A DNA stretch of 13,386 nt from Actinomycetota bacterium (GTDB lineage: Bacteria > Actinomycetota > Geothermincolia > Fen-727 > Anoxymicrobiaceae). The translations under genes and the position numbers were made by a program. Below the pieces are notes generated by a model that saw only the letters and a list, made by a program, of their open reading frames with translations, was not told the DNA's origin and did no database searches. Shown one piece after another: positions 6,830 through 13,386 of the stretch. The stretch lies in NCBI GenBank assembly GCA_003154635.1, contig PMDX01000204.1:173-13558 (forward strand). Direction: 5' to 3'. How positions within the stretch are numbered: position 1 is the first letter of the stretch; every line of letters starts with the position of its first letter.

Positions 6830-9508
6830 TCACGGGAGACTTTGACGGTCTTTCATCGTGAACTCGAAGCGGGCGCCACCGTTGTTGTATACGTGGACGG
6901 AACCGTCGTACAGCTTCACTATCTTGTCCACGATGGCCAGGCCGATTCCCGTGAAGCCGTTCTCGCCTTTGTAGAAAGGCATGAAGATGATCTCGGTCTC
7001 CCGGGGGTCTATACCCGGCCCGTTGTCATTGACGGTATATTTGTGCCCGGCCGGGCTCTCACCGAGGTAGATGATCTCGACCGTGGGATGGGAGTTATGG
7101 TTGTGCTTGATGGCGTTATCGATAAAGTTGCTGAAGACCTGGTAGACGTGGACCGCGTTCGCGCGGATGCTTCCGAGGTCGAGATTGACAGTCACCTCGG
7201 CACCGGCCTCTTCGATGAGTTGGGACCTCTCCTCAACGATTCGGTTCACCGTATCGGTCACGTCGACCTCGGTAACCTCCTCGGGTTCCGCTCCCGCCAT
7301 GGCCAGTGTGAGCAGGTCCGCAATAAGCGCCTCGGCCTGCGACGTGCTCAGCTCGATGATGTCCGCCAGGCGCCTTATCTCGCCGTCGATGTCCTCGACC
7401 TCGTCGCGTTTCGTCCACATGCGGCTGACAGTTTCACCGGCGAGCCTTATCGCGGTCAGCGGAGCGCGAAGGTCGTGAGAGACCGTTCGGGCGTAGCCTT
7501 CGAGCTCCGTATTGAGCCTGCGAAGCTCGTCTTCGATCCGCTTTCTTTCGGTGATATCGCGGGCCAGGCTGAGCACGTGCTTCAGCTTATTATCTTCAAA
7601 GAACGGGACTGCGTTTATCTCCAGGAGGATATCCTCACCCTTCGGGCTCTTCACCTGGACTTCAAGACCCCGGACCAATTCGTTTGCCTGAAGCTTCTTC
7701 ATCGCCTCAATGACCACATCTTTGTTATCGCCCGAGTAGAATGACATGAAGTGCATGGAGCCGAGCTCCTCGAGGCTGACCCCGTACCGGTCGAGCAGGG
7801 CCTTGTTTACATCTATGACCACGCCGCCATGGCCTACCAGGTAGATATAATCAGGACTCAGGTCGAAGACACCGCGGTAGCGCTCTTCGCTTGTACGGAT
7901 CTCCTCTTCAGCCAGTCTGCGCTCGGTTATATCGCGACACATGATCACGCCGCCCCGGGGTTCTCCCTCTTCGTTCGGAGTGCCCAGCGTCTCGACCCAT
8001 GTCACTCTTCCGTCAGCGCGCACCACCCGGAAAGTGGCCCTTCGCGATACGTGATCGCTGAGCGAAGTGGCCATGCTTACCCTTAACTGTTCGCGGTCGT
8101 CCTCGTGTATCCATTTCAAGAAATCAAAGACGGATTTTCCGACCAGCTCTTCCCCGTCGTGTCCCATCAGTTTCTTGAACGAGGGGCTGACGTAAGTGAC
8201 GATCTCGCCCTCGTTCTGAATGATCACATCTTCCATGGTGTTAGTGATCATCGTCAGCTGCTGCTCGCGCTCGCGGAGGTGCATTTCAGCGAGTTGCCTG
8301 TCGGTAATGTCGCGTGCGTTTACAACAATATAGGTCTGGCCGTCTTTGTCTTCGTAGCTCTGCCCCACACACTCGAGGGTGCGCAAATCACCGTTCTTGT
8401 GTTTGAACTTAAGCTCTGTGGTCCGCGTGGCCCCGGTTTCGCCGATCACCTGGTTGTGAGACTCGAGCAGTTCTTCAAGGTCATCCGGTTGCACGAAATC
8501 GAAGACGCTCCTGCCCAGGAACTCATCGTTCGTGTAACCCAATATGGATTCGCACGCAGGGTTGCAGTTGATGAATCTCCCGTTGGAATCGAATGTGCCG
8601 ATAAGATCGAGTGAGTTGTCCAGCACGGCATCAGCCTGCCGGTTGCTCATCCTGAGGGCTTCGCGCGCGTTCTCGAGCTCGAGGGTGCGTTCTTCCAGTA
8701 GCCGCTCCGTGTCGTCGGCAGCCGTGACGATGCTTTCGGATAACGCACCTTCCCTTACCGCCCTGCCGGTTCCTGTAAACCCGATGGGAACCCCGTCGTG
8801 GTTACTGAGCAAATGACCGGAGAGTTCGTAGCGCTCTCTCTCTCCCGACTTGCCGAGGAGGGTCACCTGGCCGGTGGAAACGCCATCGTCCTTCATCGTC
8901 TTCATGGCAGCGGTGATAGCAGCCGCGTCGCCGGCGCTGAAAAGGTCGATAATGTTCATCGTTGAAAGCTCCGAGTCGCTGAAGCCCGTGACCTCGCTGA
9001 CCCGACGGTTCCACCTGAAAAGGTTGCCCTCTATATCGAGTACCGCGAAGAGGTCCGGTAGCGCGTCTAGCGCGTCCTCGATGAATGCTTTTTCGTCCAG
9101 CAGTTCTTTCTCGATCCGCTTGAGCGAGATCTCGGCGAGCGCCTTTTCAACTGCTCCTGTGAGAACGGTGGGAAGCTTTGCGTCTTTTTGAACGTAGCCG
9201 GAGGCTCGGGACTGGAATGACCTGGCGGCAGTCTCTTCGTCACCATGCCCGGTAACCATGATCACCGGAGGATGTTCGAGACTCTCGGTGATCTCATCGA
9301 GGAGGTCCAGGCCCGCGCCGTCAGGCAGACGGTAGTCGAGCGTGATGATGTCATAGTCGCGCTCCGTAAGCATCCGGCGTGCCGAAGCGCAATCGGGCGC
9401 TATATCTCCGTCAATGCTGAAACGCCGCCGAAGAAGGCTCCTTACGAGGTCGGCCATCTCCGGGTCGTCCTCTATGACGAGTGCCTTCAATTTCTGGTTT
9501 GGATCCAT
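6830..9508 (-). CDS. Soluble REC-PAS(x4)-histidine kinase
   Basis: The 892-residue product has no membrane segment or signal peptide. A complete receiver domain comes first (about 7-125): acidic pair D14/D15, phospho-acceptor D58 in TLDYRLPDG, T86 in VTGHG and K108 in VQKDA. A helical linker follows, then four PAS/PAC units at about 138-250, 287-405, 413-533 and 535-655. Three of them end in the ARDITDR or RDITER signature that joins PAS/PAC to the next helix. HisKA carries His678 in TVSHDLRAPLTAI. The HATPase_c domain has an N box at 794-798 (NFIDNAI), G1 DNGPGI (828-833) and G2 GFTGIGLAIV (851-860). The receiver at the N-terminus suggests that another kinase phosphorylates it to tune this kinase's own activity. 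The start at 9508 is fixed by the receiver beginning within eight residues, though its ribosome binding site (AGAGGG) is very close. No output regulator is adjacent. The ligands of the PAS domains are unknown. Confidence 0.94.
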   Translation of the reverse strand: MDPNQKLKALVIEDDPEMADLVRSLLRRRFSIDGDIAPDCASARRMLTERDYDIITLDYRLPDGAGLDLLDEITESLEHPPVIMVTGHGDEETAARSFQSRASGYVQKDAKLPTVLTGAVEKALAEISLKRIEKELLDEKAFIEDALDALPDLFAVLDIEGNLFRWNRRVSEVTGFSDSELSTMNIIDLFSAGDAAAITAAMKTMKDDGVSTGQVTLLGKSGERERYELSGHLLSNHDGVPIGFTGTGRAVREGALSESIVTAADDTERLLEERTLELENAREALRMSNRQADAVLDNSLDLIGTFDSNGRFINCNPACESILGYTNDEFLGRSVFDFVQPDDLEELLESHNQVIGETGATRTTELKFKHKNGDLRTLECVGQSYEDKDGQTYIVVNARDITDRQLAEMHLREREQQLTMITNTMEDVIIQNEGEIVTYVSPSFKKLMGHDGEELVGKSVFDFLKWIHEDDREQLRVSMATSLSDHVSRRATFRVVRADGRVTWVETLGTPNEEGEPRGGVIMCRDITERRLAEEEIRTSEERYRGVFDLSPDYIYLVGHGGVVIDVNKALLDRYGVSLEELGSMHFMSFYSGDNKDVVIEAMKKLQANELVRGLEVQVKSPKGEDILLEINAVPFFEDNKLKHVLSLARDITERKRIEDELRRLNTELEGYARTVSHDLRAPLTAIRLAGETVSRMWTKRDEVEDIDGEIRRLADIIELSTSQAEALIADLLTLAMAGAEPEEVTEVDVTDTVNRIVEERSQLIEEAGAEVTVNLDLGSIRANAVHVYQVFSNFIDNAIKHNHNSHPTVEIIYLGESPAGHKYTVNDNGPGIDPRETEIIFMPFYKGENGFTGIGLAIVDKIVKLYDGSVHVYNNGGARFEFTMKDRQSLP

Positions 9509-9596
9509 GCCCTCTTAGTCCGGCTCTCCATAGATTCGAACAGCGGCACGCAGAAAGCCTGATATTATTCCGCCGACGCCGCCGCTTCCGGTACAT

Positions 9597-9626
9597 ATTC
9601 TAACATTACGATGTGCGCAATGCCAA
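9597..9626 (-). promoter_or_regulatory. Candidate sigma-70-type promoter for the REC-PAS kinase gene
   Basis: On the minus strand TTGGCA (9626-9621) and TAGAAT (9602-9597) are separated by 18 bases, each one base off the consensus hexamer. Transcription would start near 9590, leaving about 80 bases of leader before the ATG at 9508. It lies in the 215-base gap after the FAD oxidoreductase gene, so the kinase likely has its own transcript. Not tested. Confidence 0.5.
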
Positions 9627-9723
9627 AGGCATAAATCAACCGCCAGCGCCCGTTTCAAGGCACCCGGGCACAGAAAACAGACCGCTAACCCGCAACCGGT
9701 TCAACCCGTAGCGGCACCGTTTA

Positions 9724-11064
9724 TCACGATGTGGCCAGGACCCTCTCGCCTGACTGGACTCCGAAGTGGAGCGCCGCTTCCATCGATGGGAGTCCCATGT
9801 ACTCGCCGGTAAGGTGAAGGCCTTCGTACTCGCGGAGAGCGACCTTGAGCTTCTGCACGGCGCCGATCTGACCGGGCATGCACAGGCACACGGCTTCGGG
9901 CCAGCGGAAAATCTCCGTGAAGAGCGGCTCCGGGAACGAGGGGTTGAAAATCCTGATGTCGCGAAGGACGCGCTTCTTGATATCCTCATCTGTCCAGTTG
10001 AGCATATCGCGCGCATAGTCCGCGTATGTGAAAGCATGAATTATCCCCCGGTCCGGAGGAGCATACCCGGAGGCCTTGACCGCATTCTCGGTGATTCCGG
10101 AGAAGCATAGGCCCAGTTTGCGTGGTGTCGCGACCGCGTATATCTTCCCGAGCGGCCTTCCGGGCACTCCGAACATCACGTGAGTGCACGCGCTGTACTT
10201 GATGCTCGCTAGAACATCGATTATTGACTTGGGGAGAGCATCTTCCAGCAGCACAGCCGCCTGGGGGGCCAGGGCGGAACAGATGACGTTATCCGCCTCG
10301 ATGAACTCGCTCTTGTCGCCGTTGGCGATCTCGACACCCATGACCTTCTTGCCCTCGAAGATGATCTTCTTGACGGTTGTGTTGAGCTTGAGATTGTCCT
10401 TGACCTCCTCGGACATCCTCTCAGCCAGATAGCCGATTCCGGTCTTGAACGTCAGGAGCCCCGGAGCCATATACCACGCGAGTGCCATCCCGTAAGCGGC
10501 CGAAATTTCCTCGGGTATGCCGAGCGAGAGGGTGCTGGCTACAGGCTGGCTTACGTATTCCAGGATCTCGCTGCCGAAAAATTTGCGCGTGTAGTCGGCG
10601 TACGTGATGTTGTCGAGCTCGATGGCCTTCAGCGGGTCGTCGAAGTCCAGTTTCCTGGCGAGCGCCAGGAATTTGGCGCCCATTATTGGTGCCCTGAGAC
10701 GACCGCTCCAACCCAGCAGGTTCAGAGCGCCCTTCGCACTCTCTATGGGGTGCGAAAGGTTGTCGAGCATGTTCATGCTGAACGTACTCATGTAGTCGTT
10801 GCGATAGATTCCCATCCATGGCCTGAACTTGACCAACTGGTCTTTAGCCTTGAGTTTATCGACGAGGTCGAATGTTGTCGCGTAGCGAGTGAACATGAAC
10901 TGGGCGCCGAGGTCGAGCGCGGAGTTCTGGACTACTTTTCCGTAGATGCGGCCGCCGGAGAAGTCTCTTTTCTCCAAGACCGAGTAGTCGGCGCCGGCCC
11001 TGTCCAGTGTGTAAGCCGCGGCCAGCCCGGCTGTGCCTCCACCAACAATCACGGTCTTTCCCAT
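9724..11064 (-). CDS. FAD-dependent oxidoreductase, amine oxidase/protoporphyrinogen oxidase-like
   Basis: The 446-residue product begins with a Rossmann dinucleotide-binding motif, VIVGGGTAGLAAAYTLDRAG, with the ribose-binding acid at E31 (SVLEKRDFSGGRI). The SGGRI segment is the arginine motif of the flavin amine oxidase/phytoene desaturase/protoporphyrinogen oxidase superfamily. LDLGAQF near residue 51 and GIGYLAERM near 209 fit the same fold. The C-terminal LTGEYMGLPSMEAALHFGVQSGERV is the second FAD contact and closing helix. Length fits HemG/HemY-like enzymes, but no haem or carotenoid gene is near, so the substrate is open: a porphyrinogen, an amine or a polyene are all possible. The start at 11064 is set by GAGGAGG five bases upstream and by the motif position; a longer frame to 11175 lacks support. 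No signal peptide is evident, so it is probably cytoplasmic or peripherally membrane-bound. Confidence 0.88.
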   Translation of the reverse strand: MGKTVIVGGGTAGLAAAYTLDRAGADYSVLEKRDFSGGRIYGKVVQNSALDLGAQFMFTRYATTFDLVDKLKAKDQLVKFRPWMGIYRNDYMSTFSMNMLDNLSHPIESAKGALNLLGWSGRLRAPIMGAKFLALARKLDFDDPLKAIELDNITYADYTRKFFGSEILEYVSQPVASTLSLGIPEEISAAYGMALAWYMAPGLLTFKTGIGYLAERMSEEVKDNLKLNTTVKKIIFEGKKVMGVEIANGDKSEFIEADNVICSALAPQAAVLLEDALPKSIIDVLASIKYSACTHVMFGVPGRPLGKIYAVATPRKLGLCFSGITENAVKASGYAPPDRGIIHAFTYADYARDMLNWTDEDIKKRVLRDIRIFNPSFPEPLFTEIFRWPEAVCLCMPGQIGAVQKLKVALREYEGLHLTGEYMGLPSMEAALHFGVQSGERVLATS

Positions 11065-11069
11065 CGATG

Positions 11070-11076
11070 CCTCCTC
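11070..11076 (-). promoter_or_regulatory. Strong ribosome binding site deciding the FAD oxidoreductase start
   Basis: The minus strand reads GAGGAGG with a five-base spacer to the ATG at 11064-11062. The Rossmann motif begins four residues after this ATG, so the start is well supported. Confidence 0.8.
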
Positions 11077-11159
11077 AACAGTCCAGCGCCTCTCAGACGG
11101 GCGCATCAAGATGGCGGCCAACGGGAGCAATTCCCGCCGCCCTACGGTCAAACAGAAGG

Positions 11160-11168
11160 AGTATACCA
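11160..11168 (-). promoter_or_regulatory. Candidate extended -10 promoter for the FAD oxidoreductase
   Basis: The minus strand reads TGGTATACT: a TG extension one base before TATACT, five of six bases matching the consensus. No convincing -35 was found at 16-18 bases. Transcription would begin near 11153, with a leader of about 90 bases. The rest of the 282-base gap 11065-11346 holds only a weak hairpin near the upstream gene's stop. Confidence 0.4.
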
Positions 11169-11301
11169 GAAACATTCCGCGTCAGGTCACAGGTATTCCA
11201 TAATTCGCTCGAAGCAGGGTACGACCCGTGTAGAACCGGAACGGGTACGTTGCAGACAGACATAAACGACGGACTCGGAAACATGAATTGGATGGTCGCA
11301 T

Positions 11302-11327
11302 CCACCCTGGATCAGGCACCCGGGTGG
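11302..11327 (-). terminator. Weak GC hairpin after the secreted repeat protein
   Basis: CCACCC at 11302-11307 can pair with GGGTGG at 11322-11327 around a 14-base loop, 20 bases after the stop codon of the upstream gene. There is no U-tract and the loop is long, so this is only a possible termination or mRNA-end structure. Confidence 0.2.
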
Positions 11328-11346
11328 CGGGTGGCCGCGCCGCTCG

Positions 11347-13386
11347 TCACGGCGCATAGCCGATCGACTCGTCCGCCCAGGTCCTGCCATTTCCGTACAT
11401 CGCCCGTTCACAGACAACCTGTCCGGAGGTGGCGGTGACCATTGTTGAGACGTTGTAGCTGTTCACGTAATCGCGGATGTTATAAGTCTTGCGGGTGTGT
11501 GCGGGGATGGTCCCTCTTGGCCCCTGCACCTGTCCGTTCTCCGTCTGGAAGACGATGTTGATATCGGCGGGGGTGTCACCGGGGTTTTGCACCAGCACCC
11601 ACGTCTCGAAATCACCAGCGGTGCAGCCCTCAGCCATATACCACGAAGAAGCGGGGGCGGTCGCGCCGATCGAGTCGTGCGCCCACGTCCTGCCGCCGCC
11701 GTACATCGCCCGCTCGCAGACGACCTCCCCGGAGGTGGCAGTGACCTTTGCCGACACGTTATAGCTGTTCACGTAGTCGCGGACGTTGTACGTCTTGCGT
11801 GTGTGTGCCGGTATGGACTGCCGTGGCCCCTGGACCTGCCTGTTCTCGGTTTGAAAGACCACGTCGATATCCGCCCTGGCGTCGGTTGGGTTCTGCACGA
11901 GCAACCACGTCTCGAAATCACCGGCGGTGCATCCCTCCGCCAGGTACCATTCCGCGGCTGGGGCCTTGGCACCGATGGATTCGTGCGCCCATTGCCTGCC
12001 GTTTCCGTACATCGCGCGCTCGGCGATCACCGGCACGTCACTGTGAACCCTGGTTGAGACCGACCACTGGTTGGGCGCCGAGTCCGCCGCGAAGAACGTC
12101 TTGCGCGAGTTCGCGGGGATGCTCGCTAGAGGCCCCGGGACAGGGCCGGAGGCGGTCATGTAGGTAAGCTGCACCTTCGCCTCAGTAGAACCAGGGTTCT
12201 GCACGAGAACCCACGTCTCGAATCCGGCCTGGGTGCAACCTTCGGCGAGATACCAGTCGCTGGCGGGCTCCGTCGTCCCAATGGAGTCGTGCGCCCAGGT
12301 ACGATTGTTTCCGTACATCGCCCGCTCACAGACCACATCGCCGTCCGCGTTGACCCTTGTCGAGACGTTGAACGATGTCACGTAGTCGTTGACCCGGTAT
12401 GATTTACGCGTCCTGGCGGGCACGAGCTCTTCGGGGCCGTGGACCTGGCCCGTGTCGGTCTGGAATAAGAGGTCTACGTACCTGGGCGAAGCCGACGGGT
12501 TCTGAACGAGTATCCATGTCTCGAACGACCCGGAGGAATTGCTTCCTGTGCATCCCTCGGCCAGGTACCATGACTGGTTTGCCACCGTAAAGAGTACCGA
12601 GTTGCTGGTTCCATCCGAGGTCGTCACGGTCACAGGCCCCGAGGGAGTCCCGGCGGGGGCCATGCATCTGATGCCGGTATCGCTCCAGGAGTTGTAAGTG
12701 GAGGGATGAGCACCGTTGAACGAAACGAATGACGACCCCCGAGAGGAGCCGAACCTGCTCCCGGTTATGGTGACCGCGCACGGGGGCTTTGCGGAAGTTG
12801 GGGAAATGGACGCTATCGCGGGCTTGTTAGCGGCCGCCTGCCACCGGTGATAGGCGATATTCAGAAGCGGCAGGTACTCTCCGGTTGCCTTCCGGCCACC
12901 CGCCGATGATGGATGGTCGTCCCCGGTGGGGTACGCGAGCGTATTGCCTCCGCCGTTGGTCTTGTGCTGGATAGCTCCGCCCCACCACCTGTGGTGGTTT
13001 CCGCCTGCCTGTCCCAGGTCGTTTGTGTTGGCGTTGCCGCCGTTGCTCGTAAGCACGTTGTAGAAGTCAAAAACAAAGACGTTACTGTAGGCGTATCCGT
13101 CCAGCCATTCGTTGACGAGCCAGTTATTGAACGCCCTTGCATTGGAGGCGTACGTCCCGTCGCTGAGCGGCGGTGCCGTTATGACTACGAAGAGCTTGTC
13201 CTGTCTCGTCTTGAAGTACCGCAGAAGGTCGATGTAGATGCCTTTGGCGTTGGAAATGGTGTGGTAAGGTGAACTGGAGTCATGCTCGCGCAGGGGGTTA
13301 TCCGCAATGGCAGGGATGGAATCGCCCGGGCTGCCCTGCAGCGCCGAATTGGGGAAGCACGATTTGAACAGGATGATTTCGTTTTC
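11347..13386 (-). CDS. Secreted SGNH/GDSL-like hydrolase with IPT/TIG domain and four C-terminal repeats (5' end outside window)
   Basis: The frame is open from the window edge to TGA at 11347-11349, giving the last 679 residues; the signal peptide and N-terminus are missing. Visible regions in order: (1) an SGNH-hydrolase-like part (about 12840-13386) with FKSCFPNS, the core strand KLFVVITAPPL, and PTGDDHPSSAG (near 12900-12935), which fits the catalytic Asp-x-x-His block; the nucleophile serine would lie upstream. (2) An IPT/TIG immunoglobulin-like domain (about 12583-12822), PAIASISPTSA to SNSVLFTV. (3) Four ~100-residue repeats starting WYLAEGCT or WYMAEGCT. The last repeat runs to the C-terminus (DESIGYAP), with no LPXTG, membrane segment or other anchor. 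The likely role is an extracellular esterase or lipase-like enzyme attached to an adhesive or carbohydrate-binding repeat array; substrate and activity are inferred only. A GTG at 13056 is an internal codon, not the start, because coding continues upstream without interruption. Confidence 0.85.
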   Translation of the reverse strand, partial: ENEIILFKSCFPNSALQGSPGDSIPAIADNPLREHDSSSPYHTISNAKGIYIDLLRYFKTRQDKLFVVITAPPLSDGTYASNARAFNNWLVNEWLDGYAYSNVFVFDFYNVLTSNGGNANTNDLGQAGGNHHRWWGGAIQHKTNGGGNTLAYPTGDDHPSSAGGRKATGEYLPLLNIAYHRWQAAANKPAIASISPTSAKPPCAVTITGSRFGSSRGSSFVSFNGAHPSTYNSWSDTGIRCMAPAGTPSGPVTVTTSDGTSNSVLFTVANQSWYLAEGCTGSNSSGSFETWILVQNPSASPRYVDLLFQTDTGQVHGPEELVPARTRKSYRVNDYVTSFNVSTRVNADGDVVCERAMYGNNRTWAHDSIGTTEPASDWYLAEGCTQAGFETWVLVQNPGSTEAKVQLTYMTASGPVPGPLASIPANSRKTFFAADSAPNQWSVSTRVHSDVPVIAERAMYGNGRQWAHESIGAKAPAAEWYLAEGCTAGDFETWLLVQNPTDARADIDVVFQTENRQVQGPRQSIPAHTRKTYNVRDYVNSYNVSAKVTATSGEVVCERAMYGGGRTWAHDSIGATAPASSWYMAEGCTAGDFETWVLVQNPGDTPADINIVFQTENGQVQGPRGTIPAHTRKTYNIRDYVNSYNVSTMVTATSGQVVCERAMYGNGRTWADESIGYAP
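11350..12570 (-). repeat. Four tandem ~100-residue protein repeats (WYLAEGCT...FETWVLVQNP...ERAMYGN)
   Basis: Repeat units in protein order are R1 12256-12570, R2 11950-12255, R3 11644-11949 and R4 11350-11643, with a period of 102-105 codons. Shared landmarks are W-Y-L/M-AEGCT, FETW-LVQNP, a GP..-IPA-(H/N)(T/S)RKT block, DYV-SYNVS, ERAMYG, then R-WA(H/D)(D/E)SIG. R3 and R4 are closest: I count 17 differences in 95 aligned residues. R2 is the outlier: it lacks the VVCERA cysteine (PVIAERA instead) and the NVRDYV segment. The predicted fold is beta-rich, as in secreted adhesion modules; I cannot assign a Pfam family from memory. Confidence 0.85.

Noticed and set aside
5941..7744. Long plus-strand frames (306 and 300 codons) opposite the two kinases
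   Set aside because: Kinase motifs on the minus strand are unambiguous and these frames have no domain signature.
9636..9723. Small hairpin or terminator after the FAD oxidoreductase stop
   Set aside because: Only 4-5 bp stems with long loops were found and no U-tract, too weak to report as a feature.
11065..11175. 37-codon upstream extension of the FAD oxidoreductase frame
   Set aside because: The Rossmann motif begins just after the ATG at 11064, which has GAGGAGG at proper spacing; the extension would also contain the promoter candidate.
11347..13056. A separate gene starting at the GTG at 13056
   Set aside because: The frame continues upstream without a stop to the window edge, and the hydrolase-like region spans this codon.

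Overview
The window is about 60% GC, densely coded, and reads as a chromosomal segment of a free-living bacterium. The secreted protein at the right end carries tandem 'WYLAEGCT...FETWVLVQNP' modules. I recall these from genomes of deep-branching, mostly uncultured Actinomycetota of subsurface or geothermal origin (Geothermincolia/OPB41-like). Many PAS-rich kinases, a duplicated acyl-CoA ligase and GTG/TTG-tolerant starts fit that, but the lineage call is inference from memory. There are no RNA genes, CRISPR arrays, phage genes or intact insertion sequences. No gene-free stretch exceeds 300 bases; the longest, 11065-11346 (282 bases), holds a candidate promoter and a weak hairpin.

Left end, + strand: the 3' end of an AMP-forming acyl-CoA ligase (1-396) is followed 33 bases later by a complete close paralog (430-2025). 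The two share a 60-base perfectly identical tract near their 3' ends, on a background of otherwise drifted codons. A perfect 27-bp inverted repeat with a 24-base loop (2056-2133) sits between this pair and a convergent nitroreductase-family gene (2146-2748, - strand). A divergent 795-residue double FtsX/MacB-type ABC permease follows (2878-5265, + strand). No ATPase for it is present in the window.

Centre, - strand: two sensor kinase genes lie in the same direction. The upstream one (6830-9508) is a soluble REC-PAS-PAS-PAS-PAS-HisKA-HATPase protein with a plausible sigma-70-type promoter at 9597-9626. The downstream one (5287-6705) is a membrane-anchored PAS-HisKA-HATPase kinase. Neither has a DNA-binding output domain, and no separate response regulator is encoded here, so the outputs must be elsewhere.

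Right end, - strand: a 446-residue FAD-dependent oxidoreductase of the amine oxidase/protoporphyrinogen oxidase superfamily (9724-11064) has a strong ribosome binding site and an extended -10 promoter candidate. Upstream of it lies the 3' part of a large secreted protein (11347 to beyond the window edge). That protein has an SGNH/GDSL-like hydrolase region, one IPT/TIG domain and four ~100-residue repeats ending at the C-terminus. Apart from the ligase pair and perhaps the two kinases, the genes look like independent units. I see no cassette that I can defend as a new multi-gene system; the most distinctive elements are the SGNH-repeat protein, the 27-bp palindrome and the gene-conversion-like tract in the ligase pair.
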